A stretch of 6,153 bases of DNA from Acidobacteria bacterium UBA7540. Its GTDB lineage: Bacteria > Acidobacteriota > Terriglobia > UBA7540. Position 1 is the stretch's first letter, and every line of letters starts with the position of its first letter. The stretch is taken from NCBI GenBank assembly GCA_002478145.1, contig DLMI01000137.1, forward strand, positions 1 through 6,153, in the 5' to 3' direction. Below, one piece after another: positions 1-5,332 of the stretch. The notes under the pieces were generated by a model that saw only the letters and a program-made list of their open reading frames with translations, had not been told where the DNA came from and made no database searches. Position numbers and translations under genes: made by a program.

Positions 1-20
1 CGTGGGTTGCGCCGGGCCTG

Positions 21-48
21 GACTGGGGGTATCCCCCTCCCCCTGGTC
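21..48. repeat. G/C-tract hairpin at left edge
   Basis: Five G (25-29) and five C (33-37) flank a TAT loop and form a small perfect hairpin. A second C run (39-43) followed by TGGTC gives an alternative, longer imperfect pairing with GACTGGGGG at 21-29. No T-tract follows on either strand, so it is not a standard intrinsic terminator, although it lies downstream of the minus-strand toxin-antitoxin block. Similar C-rich blocks occur between genes in acidobacterial genomes as I remember them; this was not checked. Confidence 0.45.
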
Positions 49-82
49 TATTGGAATCACCACGTTAGCAAGAAATTCCCCG

Positions 83-142
83 CAAAATCCGGATGTGAAA
101 GAACTTAGATATCAAAATCCGTGAAACAAAGGAGTTAGGCCC
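83..142. repeat. Two-unit 30-bp imperfect tandem repeat
   Basis: CAAAATCCG occurs at 83-91 and again at 113-121, exactly 30 bases apart. Each copy is followed 18 bases from its start by a related end, GAACTTAG at 101-108 and GGAGTTAG at 131-138. A third related GTTAG lies at 64-68. The units are diverged in between. Together with the adjacent G/C hairpin this looks like an intergenic repeat cluster rather than coding DNA. The role is unknown. Confidence 0.5.
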
Positions 143-330
143 GACTTCTTCGCCGGTCGTTCCCGCGTTATGCGAGATCGCTTTACTGCCTTCGCTTGGC
201 AATGATGGAACGAATTGTGGAGAGGCGCAAGGTTGGATGTCATAACAGGAGGCTGTGGATTCCGGCAGCAGCGCGTCCACCCTTGCAAGAAACGCGAGGA
301 TGGCCACCCGCCCTTCTTGTAGAGTCGATG
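143..330. other. Non-coding stretch beyond the antitoxin remnant
   Basis: I see no supported gene here. Two minus-strand frames stay open through it, one of them continuous with the antitoxin remnant, but neither gives recognisable protein sequence, and they read the same DNA in two frames without either looking favoured. The sequence just past the antitoxin homology (about 260-330) looks like dispersed intergenic DNA of the sort I associate with acidobacterial genomes, but I could not confirm a second copy in this window. Confidence 0.4.
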
Positions 331-617
331 CGCGGCTTCAGGCGGGGCATATCGCTTGATCGAGATGCCGCGCGCGTGCGCTCGGGTTTTCGCCACATCA
401 TAGGCGAGTTGCATCCGGAGAAGGTGGTCCATGTCCGGACCGAAGGCCTTTTCGATGCGCAGAGCCATTTCCGGCGCGCGGCCTTACCGTGCAGAAGGTC
501 GGAGAGCGTTGCGTGGCGTACTTTCAAAATCTCCGCCTTCGACACGGTGAGGCCGAGGGCTTCGATGACTTCGGTTCTAATCAGGTCGCCCGGGTGGGGT
601 GGGCTCTTCATGGGCAT
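331..617 (-). pseudogene. higA: Frameshifted HigA-family antitoxin (XRE-type HTH)
   Basis: HigA antitoxins bind and neutralise the HigB mRNA interferase and repress their own operon through a helix-turn-helix domain. From ATG 617 the frame reads MPMKSPPHPGDLIRTEVIEA and on through the HTH (TVSKAEILKVRHATLSDLL) to GKAA near 480, typical of the family. The frame is then lost. The rest of the family sequence, PEMALRIEKAFGPDMDHLL to RYAPPEAA, continues in another frame from about 474 down to 331. Comparison with the remembered family sequence fits a 4-base deletion where GKAALSPEM should be. One alanine codon also seems missing in the first HTH helix (KAEIL where KAAEIL is usual). The downstream frame has no stop after PPEAA and stays open to 112. 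A good ribosome binding site precedes the ATG, so a truncated product of unknown value could still be made. Confidence 0.8.
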
Positions 618-623
618 TGCGGA

Positions 624-628
624 CTCCT
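624..628 (-). promoter_or_regulatory. Ribosome binding site of higA, overlapping the higB stop
   Basis: AGGAG (628 down to 624 on the minus strand) lies six bases ahead of ATG 617 and overlaps the higB stop codon TAG (629-627). The arrangement implies translational coupling of toxin and antitoxin and fixes the higA start. Confidence 0.7.
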
Positions 629-980
629 AGTGGTAATCGATCAGATCAATGTCGCTGGCCGTGTTCAGCTGTTGGTCGAAGCGGAAAATCAGCCGCCAGT
701 TTCCCGTGACAGTCAGGCTGCATGATCCTTTCCGGTCGCCTTTGAGAGGATGCAGCTTCCAGCCGGGAAAGCGGCCGAGTTGTTCCAGTGTCTTGGGGGT
801 TTCGAGGGCGAACAGCAGCTTGCGCAGCTTGTCGGCCATCGCGGACGGCACGCCCTTGCCGTTTCCGTCTTCGTAGAGTTGCCTTAGTCCCTTGTGGCGA
901 AAGCGACAAGTTGCACGTGGCCCTTTTGTGTAGGCATAAAGTATTTCTCCTTCAGTTGCACCGCTGTGGTTTTTGGGCAC
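627..980 (-). CDS. higB: HigB-family (RelE/ParE superfamily) toxin, 5' end probably frameshifted
   Basis: HigB toxins are small ribosome-dependent mRNA interferases. The family body is complete: FRHKGLRQLYEDG, then KLHPLKGDRKG, TVTGNWRLIFRFD and the C-terminal DLIDYH. The stop TAG lies nine bases before higA, the usual toxin-first higBA order. The start is the problem. The only in-frame start before the body is GTG 980, which has no Shine-Dalgarno and would add about 26 residues unlike the family. A good AAGGAG (952-947) with a 9-base spacer serves ATG 937, which is in another frame and stops after 17 codons. Adding one T to the TTT at 902-900 would join that ATG to the toxin as MPTQKGHVQLVAFRHKGL. 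I therefore read the gene as probably inactivated by a one-base deletion. The SCS after KG, where the family usually has an aromatic pair, is also atypical. Family assignment is firm; activity is doubtful. Confidence 0.75.
   Translation of the reverse strand: MPKNHSGATEGEILYAYTKGPRATCRFRHKGLRQLYEDGNGKGVPSAMADKLRKLLFALETPKTLEQLGRFPGWKLHPLKGDRKGSCSLTVTGNWRLIFRFDQQLNTASDIDLIDYH
947..952 (-). promoter_or_regulatory. Orphaned Shine-Dalgarno of the toxin gene
   Basis: AAGGAG on the minus strand, nine bases before ATG 937. It is the best ribosome binding site in the block and was presumably the original higB initiation signal. In the present sequence it drives only a 17-codon frame ending at TAA 886-884. 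Confidence 0.55.
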
Positions 981-1055
981 TGCTTGCGGTTACGCTCTCG
1001 ACGTATCGGGCCAAGAGCGGTTGAAGAGAGAAACAGCTAATGCCTACCCTGTGCA

Positions 1056-1080
1056 GTATGTACGGTTCTGCCGTACGTGC
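1056..1080. repeat. Strong 25-bp palindrome (REP-like hairpin)
   Basis: GTATGTACGG and CCGTACGTGC flank a 5-base loop (TTCTG). They form a 10-pair stem in RNA with two G-U pairs, or 8 of 10 matches in DNA. It lies just upstream of the transposase scrap on the same strand. REP-type palindromes are the usual partners of this transposase family. No second copy is visible in the window, so the link is inference. Confidence 0.5.
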
Positions 1081-1099
1081 CAAGCGGTTTACTCGCAGT

Positions 1100-1215
1100 T
1101 TAGTTGCGTGTCCCGAGGATGGCCTTGGAGCAGCTTTCGGCATTACGCTGCAGGCGAAGCGGGCGTGGTTGAGATTGAGTCTCGATGGACGGCGACGGGG
1201 CACCCTCGGGAGTAG
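1100..1215 (+). pseudogene. C-terminal remnant of a REP-associated tyrosine transposase (RAYT, IS200-like Y1 superfamily)
   Basis: The last part of a RAYT-type transposase is recognisable. LVACPED reads in one frame at 1100-1120, then WPWSSFRHYAAGEAGVVEIE continues in the next frame from 1120, ending RWTATGHPRE and TAG at 1213-1215. Family members carry PEDWPWSSFRHY in one run, and adding a single T (GATTGG for GATGG at 1118-1122) restores it. The N-terminal catalytic part, with the HUH metal site and the nucleophilic tyrosine, is absent upstream, where I find no family sequence before about 1080. It is therefore a dead fragment. RAYTs process REP palindromes; here the scrap lies between a palindrome (1056-1080) and a dispersed repeat (1251-1302). 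Confidence 0.7.
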
Positions 1216-1250
1216 AGAGTGGGTTAGGCTGAGCGCTCGGGGCGCTGGTA

Positions 1251-1302
1251 GGGATCCTTCGACTCCGCTCAGGATGACACAACTTCGGGTCAGGATGACA
1301 AC
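1251..1302. repeat. Dispersed 'CHPERSRRI'-type intergenic repeat with partial second copy
   Basis: The stretch 1251-1280 contains ATCCT (1254-1258) and AGGAT (1271-1275) as a short inverted pair around TCGACTCCGCTC. TCAGGATGACA recurs at 1269-1279 and 1290-1300, 21 bases apart, so a partial second unit follows the first. Read on the minus strand the first unit translates as CHPERSRRI, a string I know from spurious proteins over-called on a dispersed repeat in many environmental bacterial genomes. It is a repeat rather than a gene; the mechanism that spreads it is unknown to me. Confidence 0.65.
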
Positions 1303-1314
1303 TTCGAGATCCTC

Positions 1315-1352
1315 TATCGCTTTAGGCTTCAGTTATCGTTCCAGGCTTCAAT
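1315..1352. repeat. 19-bp imperfect tandem duplication spanning a stop codon
   Basis: Units 1315-1333 and 1334-1352 match at 15 of 19 positions; TATCG and AGGCTTCA are kept in both. The right-hand unit contains the stop codon (TGA, 1350-1348) of the large minus-strand gene. The left-hand unit lies just past the stop, so the gene's end seems to have been locally duplicated. Confidence 0.55.
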
Positions 1353-4300
1353 CCACCGTCCTCACATCATCGGGCAGCATGAGGACGAACATGCAGTTGC
1401 CTGTGGCTGTGGAGCAGGAAAGGATTCCGCGGCGCAGGACTTTTAGCGGGGTTTCGTCGGGGAAAGTTAGGCGGTATTCGGCGGTGCGGAGGGCTTCGGT
1501 GAAGACTTTCAGCTTCTCGTCTCCGCTGACGAATCTGACGGCTTCGGCTTTCGCGGGAGTACCGGCGCCGCCGCTGAGCAGCACGAAAAACTCCGCACTG
1601 CCAGTTTCTTTTGCCTTGCCCAAGTCGATGGTGCGCAGCGATTGCAAACTCGCCTTATCTTTATCTTTCGCATCGCCGTTTAGCTTGGCGTCGCTTTTGA
1701 CTAACGCGTCGATTCTTTCCTTCGTTTCCGGGATGGGTCGAAGTCCGGTCACCGCGAGTTCATAGGTCTGCAGCGCACGATCCTTCTTCCCCTGCTGTTC
1801 ATAGATTTGACCGAGATGGTCGCCGACTTCTCCGTGCTGGCCCAGTCCCCAAGCGGCAGAGACGTATTTTTCCGCCTTGTCCAGATTGCCTTCGCTGAAA
1901 TAAACCCAGCCCAGCGTGTCCCAATAGGCGATGAGCGAGGGCACGAGAGGCAACTCTTGGGGCGTGAGGCGGTCCAGCGATACATTGCGCAACGCCGCAG
2001 TCGTCGCCGATACCGCCGACTCCGCGTATTGTTGCGCGCGATCCAGGTGAGACTTCTTCAGCGAGAGTTGATAAGCGATGTTGTTCCACACCAGCGGCGT
2101 GGCGGAAAGCTCGACCGCGTGGTCGAACGTAGCGAGGGCTTTGTCATCCTGGCCGAGGTTGAGGTAAGCGTCCCCGAGGCTCACTTGCAGTTCTGGGTTG
2201 TCAGGAGTGAGAGATGTGGCTTTCTCCAATTCGGCGGCGGCCAAGTCGTACTTATGCCACTCGGAATACATGGAGCCAAGGCCGGCATGAGCGAACTTGT
2301 CGAGGGGATTAATTTCGATCTGCTTATTGAACGCGGTCACGGCATCGTCGTACTTGCGCTCCTGCCAGTAGGCGCGTCCCAGGGCGTTGTAGGCGTATTC
2401 GTCGTAAGGATTGATCTCAATCTGCTTCTTGAGAGCGGCGATGGCGTCGTCATTTTGCCGCGTGCCCATGTAGGCCAGGGCTATCGCATACCAGGCGTAT
2501 TTATTCTTGGGATCCACTTCCGTGGCGCGTTTGAGAAGTTGAATCGCCATGGGCAGATTGTTACTGGCGATTGCCGCTCGACCGCTTTCCACCAGGTCAT
2601 CCGCTTTCATGTCGGCTGGCGCGGTGGGCGCGCCGGCCACCGTAGTCTCGAGGGAAAGAAACTGGCCCAAGTCGGACGTGACGGCGCGGCGGAAGGCTTG
2701 GTAATCCGTAGCACGCGGCGCGGCAATCTCGTCCTGACGCAGCGTGAGCGTCCTTCCGGCCGTGAAGGTGGTTCCTTCCAGCTTGTACGTGGCTTGGTAT
2801 TCCGCATAGTCGCGCTTCACGGAAAGGGGCAAAGGAGCGCGAGCGGTGTACTTGGCGGGCAGTTCGAGCTTGATCTTGTAGACGTATTCGGCCTTGGGAC
2901 CAAGCTTCATCGGCTCAGCGTCCGCGTCGCTATCATCATCGCCCAGATCTGGCAGGTTGAACTGGCACAGCGGCAGCGTGAGGTCGGATTTTTTCTTTGA
3001 CCAATCGAGGAAGTTGGGCCTGGCGACGTCGTAAGACATGGTGAACGGCTCGCGGGTCGCGGCCGGATCGCTGATCTTCAAATTCGTAACATCGCCGCCC
3101 ATCCCGGCGTTGACGCTTTCCACCACACGCTGCCATTGCGCTTCGGGCACGCGGCGGAAAATCGAACGCAGCAGAAGTTCTTCGTCACCGCGGAAGGTGT
3201 AATGCACATGGGCTTCGAATTTGCCGATCTCATTGATTTTTCCATCAACCTCGGCAATTTCACTGTCGGGCATGGGAGTGTCGGCGGGCGTTTCCTCCAA
3301 GTGTGGTGTGCCGCTGGCGGGAATCACCAGCGCCAGCTTCTTACGCAGGGTGTAGGCCAGCAGCCGAAATGGCGCGACTTCGCTGGTGGTATCCATCCAG
3401 ACTTCTTCGTTGGGCGTCGTCATTGGCAGCATGGTAATGACGTGATCGAATTGCGAGGGCGAAGGCACGTCGGGATCGAGCTTGCGGCTGGAATTGATCA
3501 ACACGGAAGACGCGTGCATGCCCTCGGCTTCGAGCAGCGAGGCCAGCAGGGTGTGCTTATCCTTGCAGTCGCCGTATTGGTTGTGCAGGACATCTCCGGC
3601 GGCGTGCGGCTGGTAACGGCCCACGCCCAGCGACAGGCTGACGTACCGGAAATTCTTCGCGACGAAGTCGTAGAGGGCCTGAACCTTGTCCAAGTCGTTA
3701 TTGAGGCCCTTCGTAAGTTCATCCGCCTTGGCGCGCACTTCCGGCGAGGGTGCACGACGGTCTTTTTCCAGGCCTGCGTACCAACGCCCGATCTGCTCCC
3801 AGCTTACGAATGTGGTCAACTGAATGTCAGGCCGCTCGTCGTCAGCATGTTTCTTTTTCTTCTTGTTTTTGTCTTTGTCTTTATCTTTCTGGTCGTCTTC
3901 GCGTTCCAAATGAGAACTGGTCCAATGGTAGAGGCGGCGTCCGTGGTCTTCCGAAATCTTCGGATCCATCCCCGGTTTGTCTTTCAACTTGAGCGGACGG
4001 TCTGCGGGAACATCCACGTCGACTTCTTCATCGAGGTTGATGTTGTTTTTGTCGAAATCGTAGTCCGCCCAGAACTCGCCCGGAGCTAACGCCGTATGAA
4101 TCACCGTTACCATGTGGTATTCGAGCACTTCACCGGGACGGAGGCCGGGCACGGTGATGTGCTTCTGCCGATAATCGGTGTAGACCGGAGCTTGTTGCTC
4201 CAGCGGAGCACTTAGATCTTGTACGGCATCATCTCCCGCCTTCACCACGCTGCCATCGGCTTTTACCACCCGCACATAAGGAATCTCCACGCGCTCGTTA

Positions 4301-4638
4301 GCGGAGTTGTAGCCAACTTGAATTTGCCCCCATTGCTGAACTCCAGCCTCGCTCTGCACGCGGATGCGGGCGATTGTCTCCTTACGGCCGGTGCCGTCGT
4401 TTTCGAAGCGGTAGAGGGAGTGGTACTGCTCTATGACAAACGCTTCCTGGGAATAGTCGTGCTTGTGCTCTCCGGGCTTGGAGGGCGCGGTATCCTGAGA
4501 CTTCGTTTCGGCGGCCTTCGCTTCCTTATTGGCTTTCAGGGGAGCGGACGGGGAAGTGGGAGATCCTGATTGCGCTTGGGCAGTGAAAGGCAAGGTCAAA
4601 ACAGCAGCTACTACGAGCGATAAAAAGAAACGACGCAT
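1348..4638 (-). CDS. Exported DUF3857 / transglutaminase-like / TPR-repeat protein
   Basis: The product has 1096 residues and is probably periplasmic. A signal peptide covers residues 1-22 (MRRFFLSLVVAAVLTLPFTA, likely cut after AQA). An Ala/Lys-rich linker follows, then a DUF3857 domain (about 65-245), a Lys/Asp-rich insertion (246-268), and a transglutaminase-like domain (about 270-430) with Cys358 in GDCKDKH, His399 in FDHV and Asp416 in WMDTT, a complete triad. A beta-rich region (about 455-665) precedes roughly eight TPRs (about 680-970), with clear units such as YAWYAIALAYMGTRQNDDAI. An unassigned C-terminal domain (about 1012-1096) carries Cys1075 and Cys1082. I chose ATG 4638 because it opens the signal peptide; the frame is open to ATG 4782, but the extra 48 residues do not look like a protein start. 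Family members are thought to act on or bind proteins or peptides outside the cytoplasm; the substrate is unknown. The gene stands alone, divergent from its right-hand neighbour, with no clear Shine-Dalgarno. Confidence 0.9.
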   Translation of the reverse strand: MRRFFLSLVVAAVLTLPFTAQAQSGSPTSPSAPLKANKEAKAAETKSQDTAPSKPGEHKHDYSQEAFVIEQYHSLYRFENDGTGRKETIARIRVQSEAGVQQWGQIQVGYNSANERVEIPYVRVVKADGSVVKAGDDAVQDLSAPLEQQAPVYTDYRQKHITVPGLRPGEVLEYHMVTVIHTALAPGEFWADYDFDKNNINLDEEVDVDVPADRPLKLKDKPGMDPKISEDHGRRLYHWTSSHLEREDDQKDKDKDKNKKKKKHADDERPDIQLTTFVSWEQIGRWYAGLEKDRRAPSPEVRAKADELTKGLNNDLDKVQALYDFVAKNFRYVSLSLGVGRYQPHAAGDVLHNQYGDCKDKHTLLASLLEAEGMHASSVLINSSRKLDPDVPSPSQFDHVITMLPMTTPNEEVWMDTTSEVAPFRLLAYTLRKKLALVIPASGTPHLEETPADTPMPDSEIAEVDGKINEIGKFEAHVHYTFRGDEELLLRSIFRRVPEAQWQRVVESVNAGMGGDVTNLKISDPAATREPFTMSYDVARPNFLDWSKKKSDLTLPLCQFNLPDLGDDDSDADAEPMKLGPKAEYVYKIKLELPAKYTARAPLPLSVKRDYAEYQATYKLEGTTFTAGRTLTLRQDEIAAPRATDYQAFRRAVTSDLGQFLSLETTVAGAPTAPADMKADDLVESGRAAIASNNLPMAIQLLKRATEVDPKNKYAWYAIALAYMGTRQNDDAIAALKKQIEINPYDEYAYNALGRAYWQERKYDDAVTAFNKQIEINPLDKFAHAGLGSMYSEWHKYDLAAAELEKATSLTPDNPELQVSLGDAYLNLGQDDKALATFDHAVELSATPLVWNNIAYQLSLKKSHLDRAQQYAESAVSATTAALRNVSLDRLTPQELPLVPSLIAYWDTLGWVYFSEGNLDKAEKYVSAAWGLGQHGEVGDHLGQIYEQQGKKDRALQTYELAVTGLRPIPETKERIDALVKSDAKLNGDAKDKDKASLQSLRTIDLGKAKETGSAEFFVLLSGGAGTPAKAEAVRFVSGDEKLKVFTEALRTAEYRLTFPDETPLKVLRRGILSCSTATGNCMFVLMLPDDVRTVD

Positions 4639-4644
4639 AGGGTA

Positions 4645-4650
4645 ATAGTA
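4645..4650 (-). promoter_or_regulatory. Possible -10 box for a leaderless start of the large gene
   Basis: TACTAT on the minus strand (4650 to 4645) ends six bases before ATG 4638, which would put transcription start on the A of the start codon. This would explain the missing Shine-Dalgarno. No -35 box at normal spacing is visible (TTGCGA lies 21 bases upstream), so support is weak. Confidence 0.25.
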
Positions 4651-4811
4651 AGGCAGGCTGAGCAGTTTGTATCGCAAGCCGCCGGCTCGGACAAGAAAAC
4701 CTTCATGGCCGCGGCGTAACTGATGGGTCCCCGTGATTATCTTGCAGGCGCAGGTTGGCCTGGTATGCAAATCTTTTCGCATGGACTGGCCGTGATGGAC
4801 ATCACATTTCT

Positions 4812-4842
4812 TTGTTCGCAGGTCACAAAACCGTAGTAAAAT
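4812..4842 (+). promoter_or_regulatory. Possible promoter for the small membrane protein gene
   Basis: TTGTTC (4812-4817) is followed by TAGTAA (4834-4839, 16-base spacer) or TAAAAT (4837-4842, 19-base spacer). Either would start transcription near 4847-4850, giving an untranslated leader of about 85 bases. It is the best candidate in the divergent intergenic region 4639-4933, which otherwise shows no gene. Confidence 0.3.
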
Positions 4843-4933
4843 CCGCCCAGATAGTTTTGCCCAGCCACGTCGCCGGGCAGGCGTGACGCATAACGTAATT
4901 GCGCCACGATCCTTCCGTTCGGAGGTTTCTGGT

Positions 4934-5122
4934 ATGGAAGATCGGGCCCCTGACGTCTCTCCTTCGGTTCAGCGGTCTTTTTCTCAAACATCGAGCTCTC
5001 AAGCGGCGGGCAGCCGGCATCATGAAGGCCGCGGAGCCTGGGTTCTCACCGCTTACGGCATATCTGGACTGGCCCTTTTCGGGATTCTGGCCTACTTCTT
5101 TTCGGACTTCATCGCTCACTAG
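4934..5122 (+). CDS. Small single-pass membrane protein of unknown function
   Basis: The product has 62 residues. The N-terminal half is polar and rich in Ser and Gln (MEDRAPDVSPSVQRSFSQTS and on to residue 35). It is followed by one hydrophobic helix at about 36-57 (WVLTAYGISGLALFGILAYF) and a short polar tail, DFIAH. Arg and His residues just before the helix suggest the N-terminus faces the cytoplasm. ATG 4934 was chosen because GGAGG (4921-4925) lies eight bases upstream; an in-frame GTG at 4883 lacks such a site. The gene sits 210 bases upstream of purM on the same strand. A separate promoter-like element before purM makes co-transcription possible but not required. I recognise no family. 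The good ribosome binding site and clean helix argue that it is real rather than chance. Confidence 0.65.
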   Translation: MEDRAPDVSPSVQRSFSQTSSSQAAGSRHHEGRGAWVLTAYGISGLALFGILAYFFSDFIAH

Positions 5123-5143
5123 TGAAGTGCCCAGCAGTGACGA

Positions 5144-5161
5144 GCGGGCGTGCGCGTCCGC
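5144..5161 (+). other. GC-rich hairpin after the small membrane protein gene
   Basis: GCGGGCG and CGTCCGC pair across a TGCG loop, a 7-pair stem with one G-U pair, starting 21 bases after the stop codon. No T-run follows directly, so it is at best a weak terminator or an RNA 3'-end stabiliser. Confidence 0.35.
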
Positions 5162-5237
5162 GGAATGTGCTGGTTGTGTCTTTGGAGTTTTTCGGACGTC
5201 AGGCCGAGCCTGCTTCGCGCGGCGGCTTCTTCGAACG

Positions 5238-5246
5238 TGTTACAAT
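5238..5246 (+). promoter_or_regulatory. Extended -10 promoter for purM
   Basis: TGTTACAAT matches the extended -10 form (TG, one base, then TACAAT at 5241-5246). Predicted transcription start is about 5252-5253, leaving an 80-base leader before purM. No convincing -35 box is seen at 16-18 bases, which extended -10 promoters can tolerate. Confidence 0.45.
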
Positions 5247-5332
5247 GAGCGACCTTGGATGCCGACGCTTCCCAAGGAACCCAGCGTTTCCCCACAACTG
5301 AAGCATTGAGAAAGAGACACCCGCAGGAATTC

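Noticed and set aside
331..1215. Sequencing error as the sole cause of the frameshifts
   Set aside because: It cannot be excluded for the single missing T cases, but the 4-base loss, the missing stop in higA and the absent N-terminal half of the transposase are not explained by homopolymer error, and the adjacent 3.3-kb gene is clean.
1100..1282. A 60-codon minus-strand frame beginning MCHPERSRRI
   Set aside because: The string is a known false protein read from a dispersed repeat, and the rest is antisense to the transposase remnant.
1040..1765. A 241-codon plus-strand open frame from 1040
   Set aside because: It holds part of the transposase scrap (LVACPED), then runs through the repeat and into the antisense of the large gene. 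No single protein is supported.
1807..3000. A 397-codon plus-strand open frame antisense to the large gene
   Set aside because: The minus strand encodes a continuous recognisable TPR and beta-rich protein here. The plus frame gives no family motifs and is explained by GC-rich codon structure leaving the opposite strand open.
3136..4089. A 317-codon plus-strand open frame opposite the DUF3857/transglutaminase region
   Set aside because: Its sequence is rich in hydrophobic repeats that mirror the minus-strand Lys/Asp codons. It has no ribosome binding site or domain signal and lies wholly inside the supported gene.
4736..4741. GATAAT on the minus strand as an alternative -10 box for the large gene
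   Set aside because: No -35 box is found at suitable spacing; kept only as an alternative to the leaderless model.
4737..4991. An 84-codon minus-strand frame across the divergent intergenic region
   Set aside because: It is antisense to the start of the small membrane protein, which has a much better ribosome binding site and a clear membrane helix.
5245..5301. An 18-codon frame (MSDLGCRRFPRNPAFPHN) in the purM leader, considered as a leader peptide
   Set aside because: It has no ribosome binding site, and its ATG overlaps the proposed -10 box, so it would not be on the transcript.
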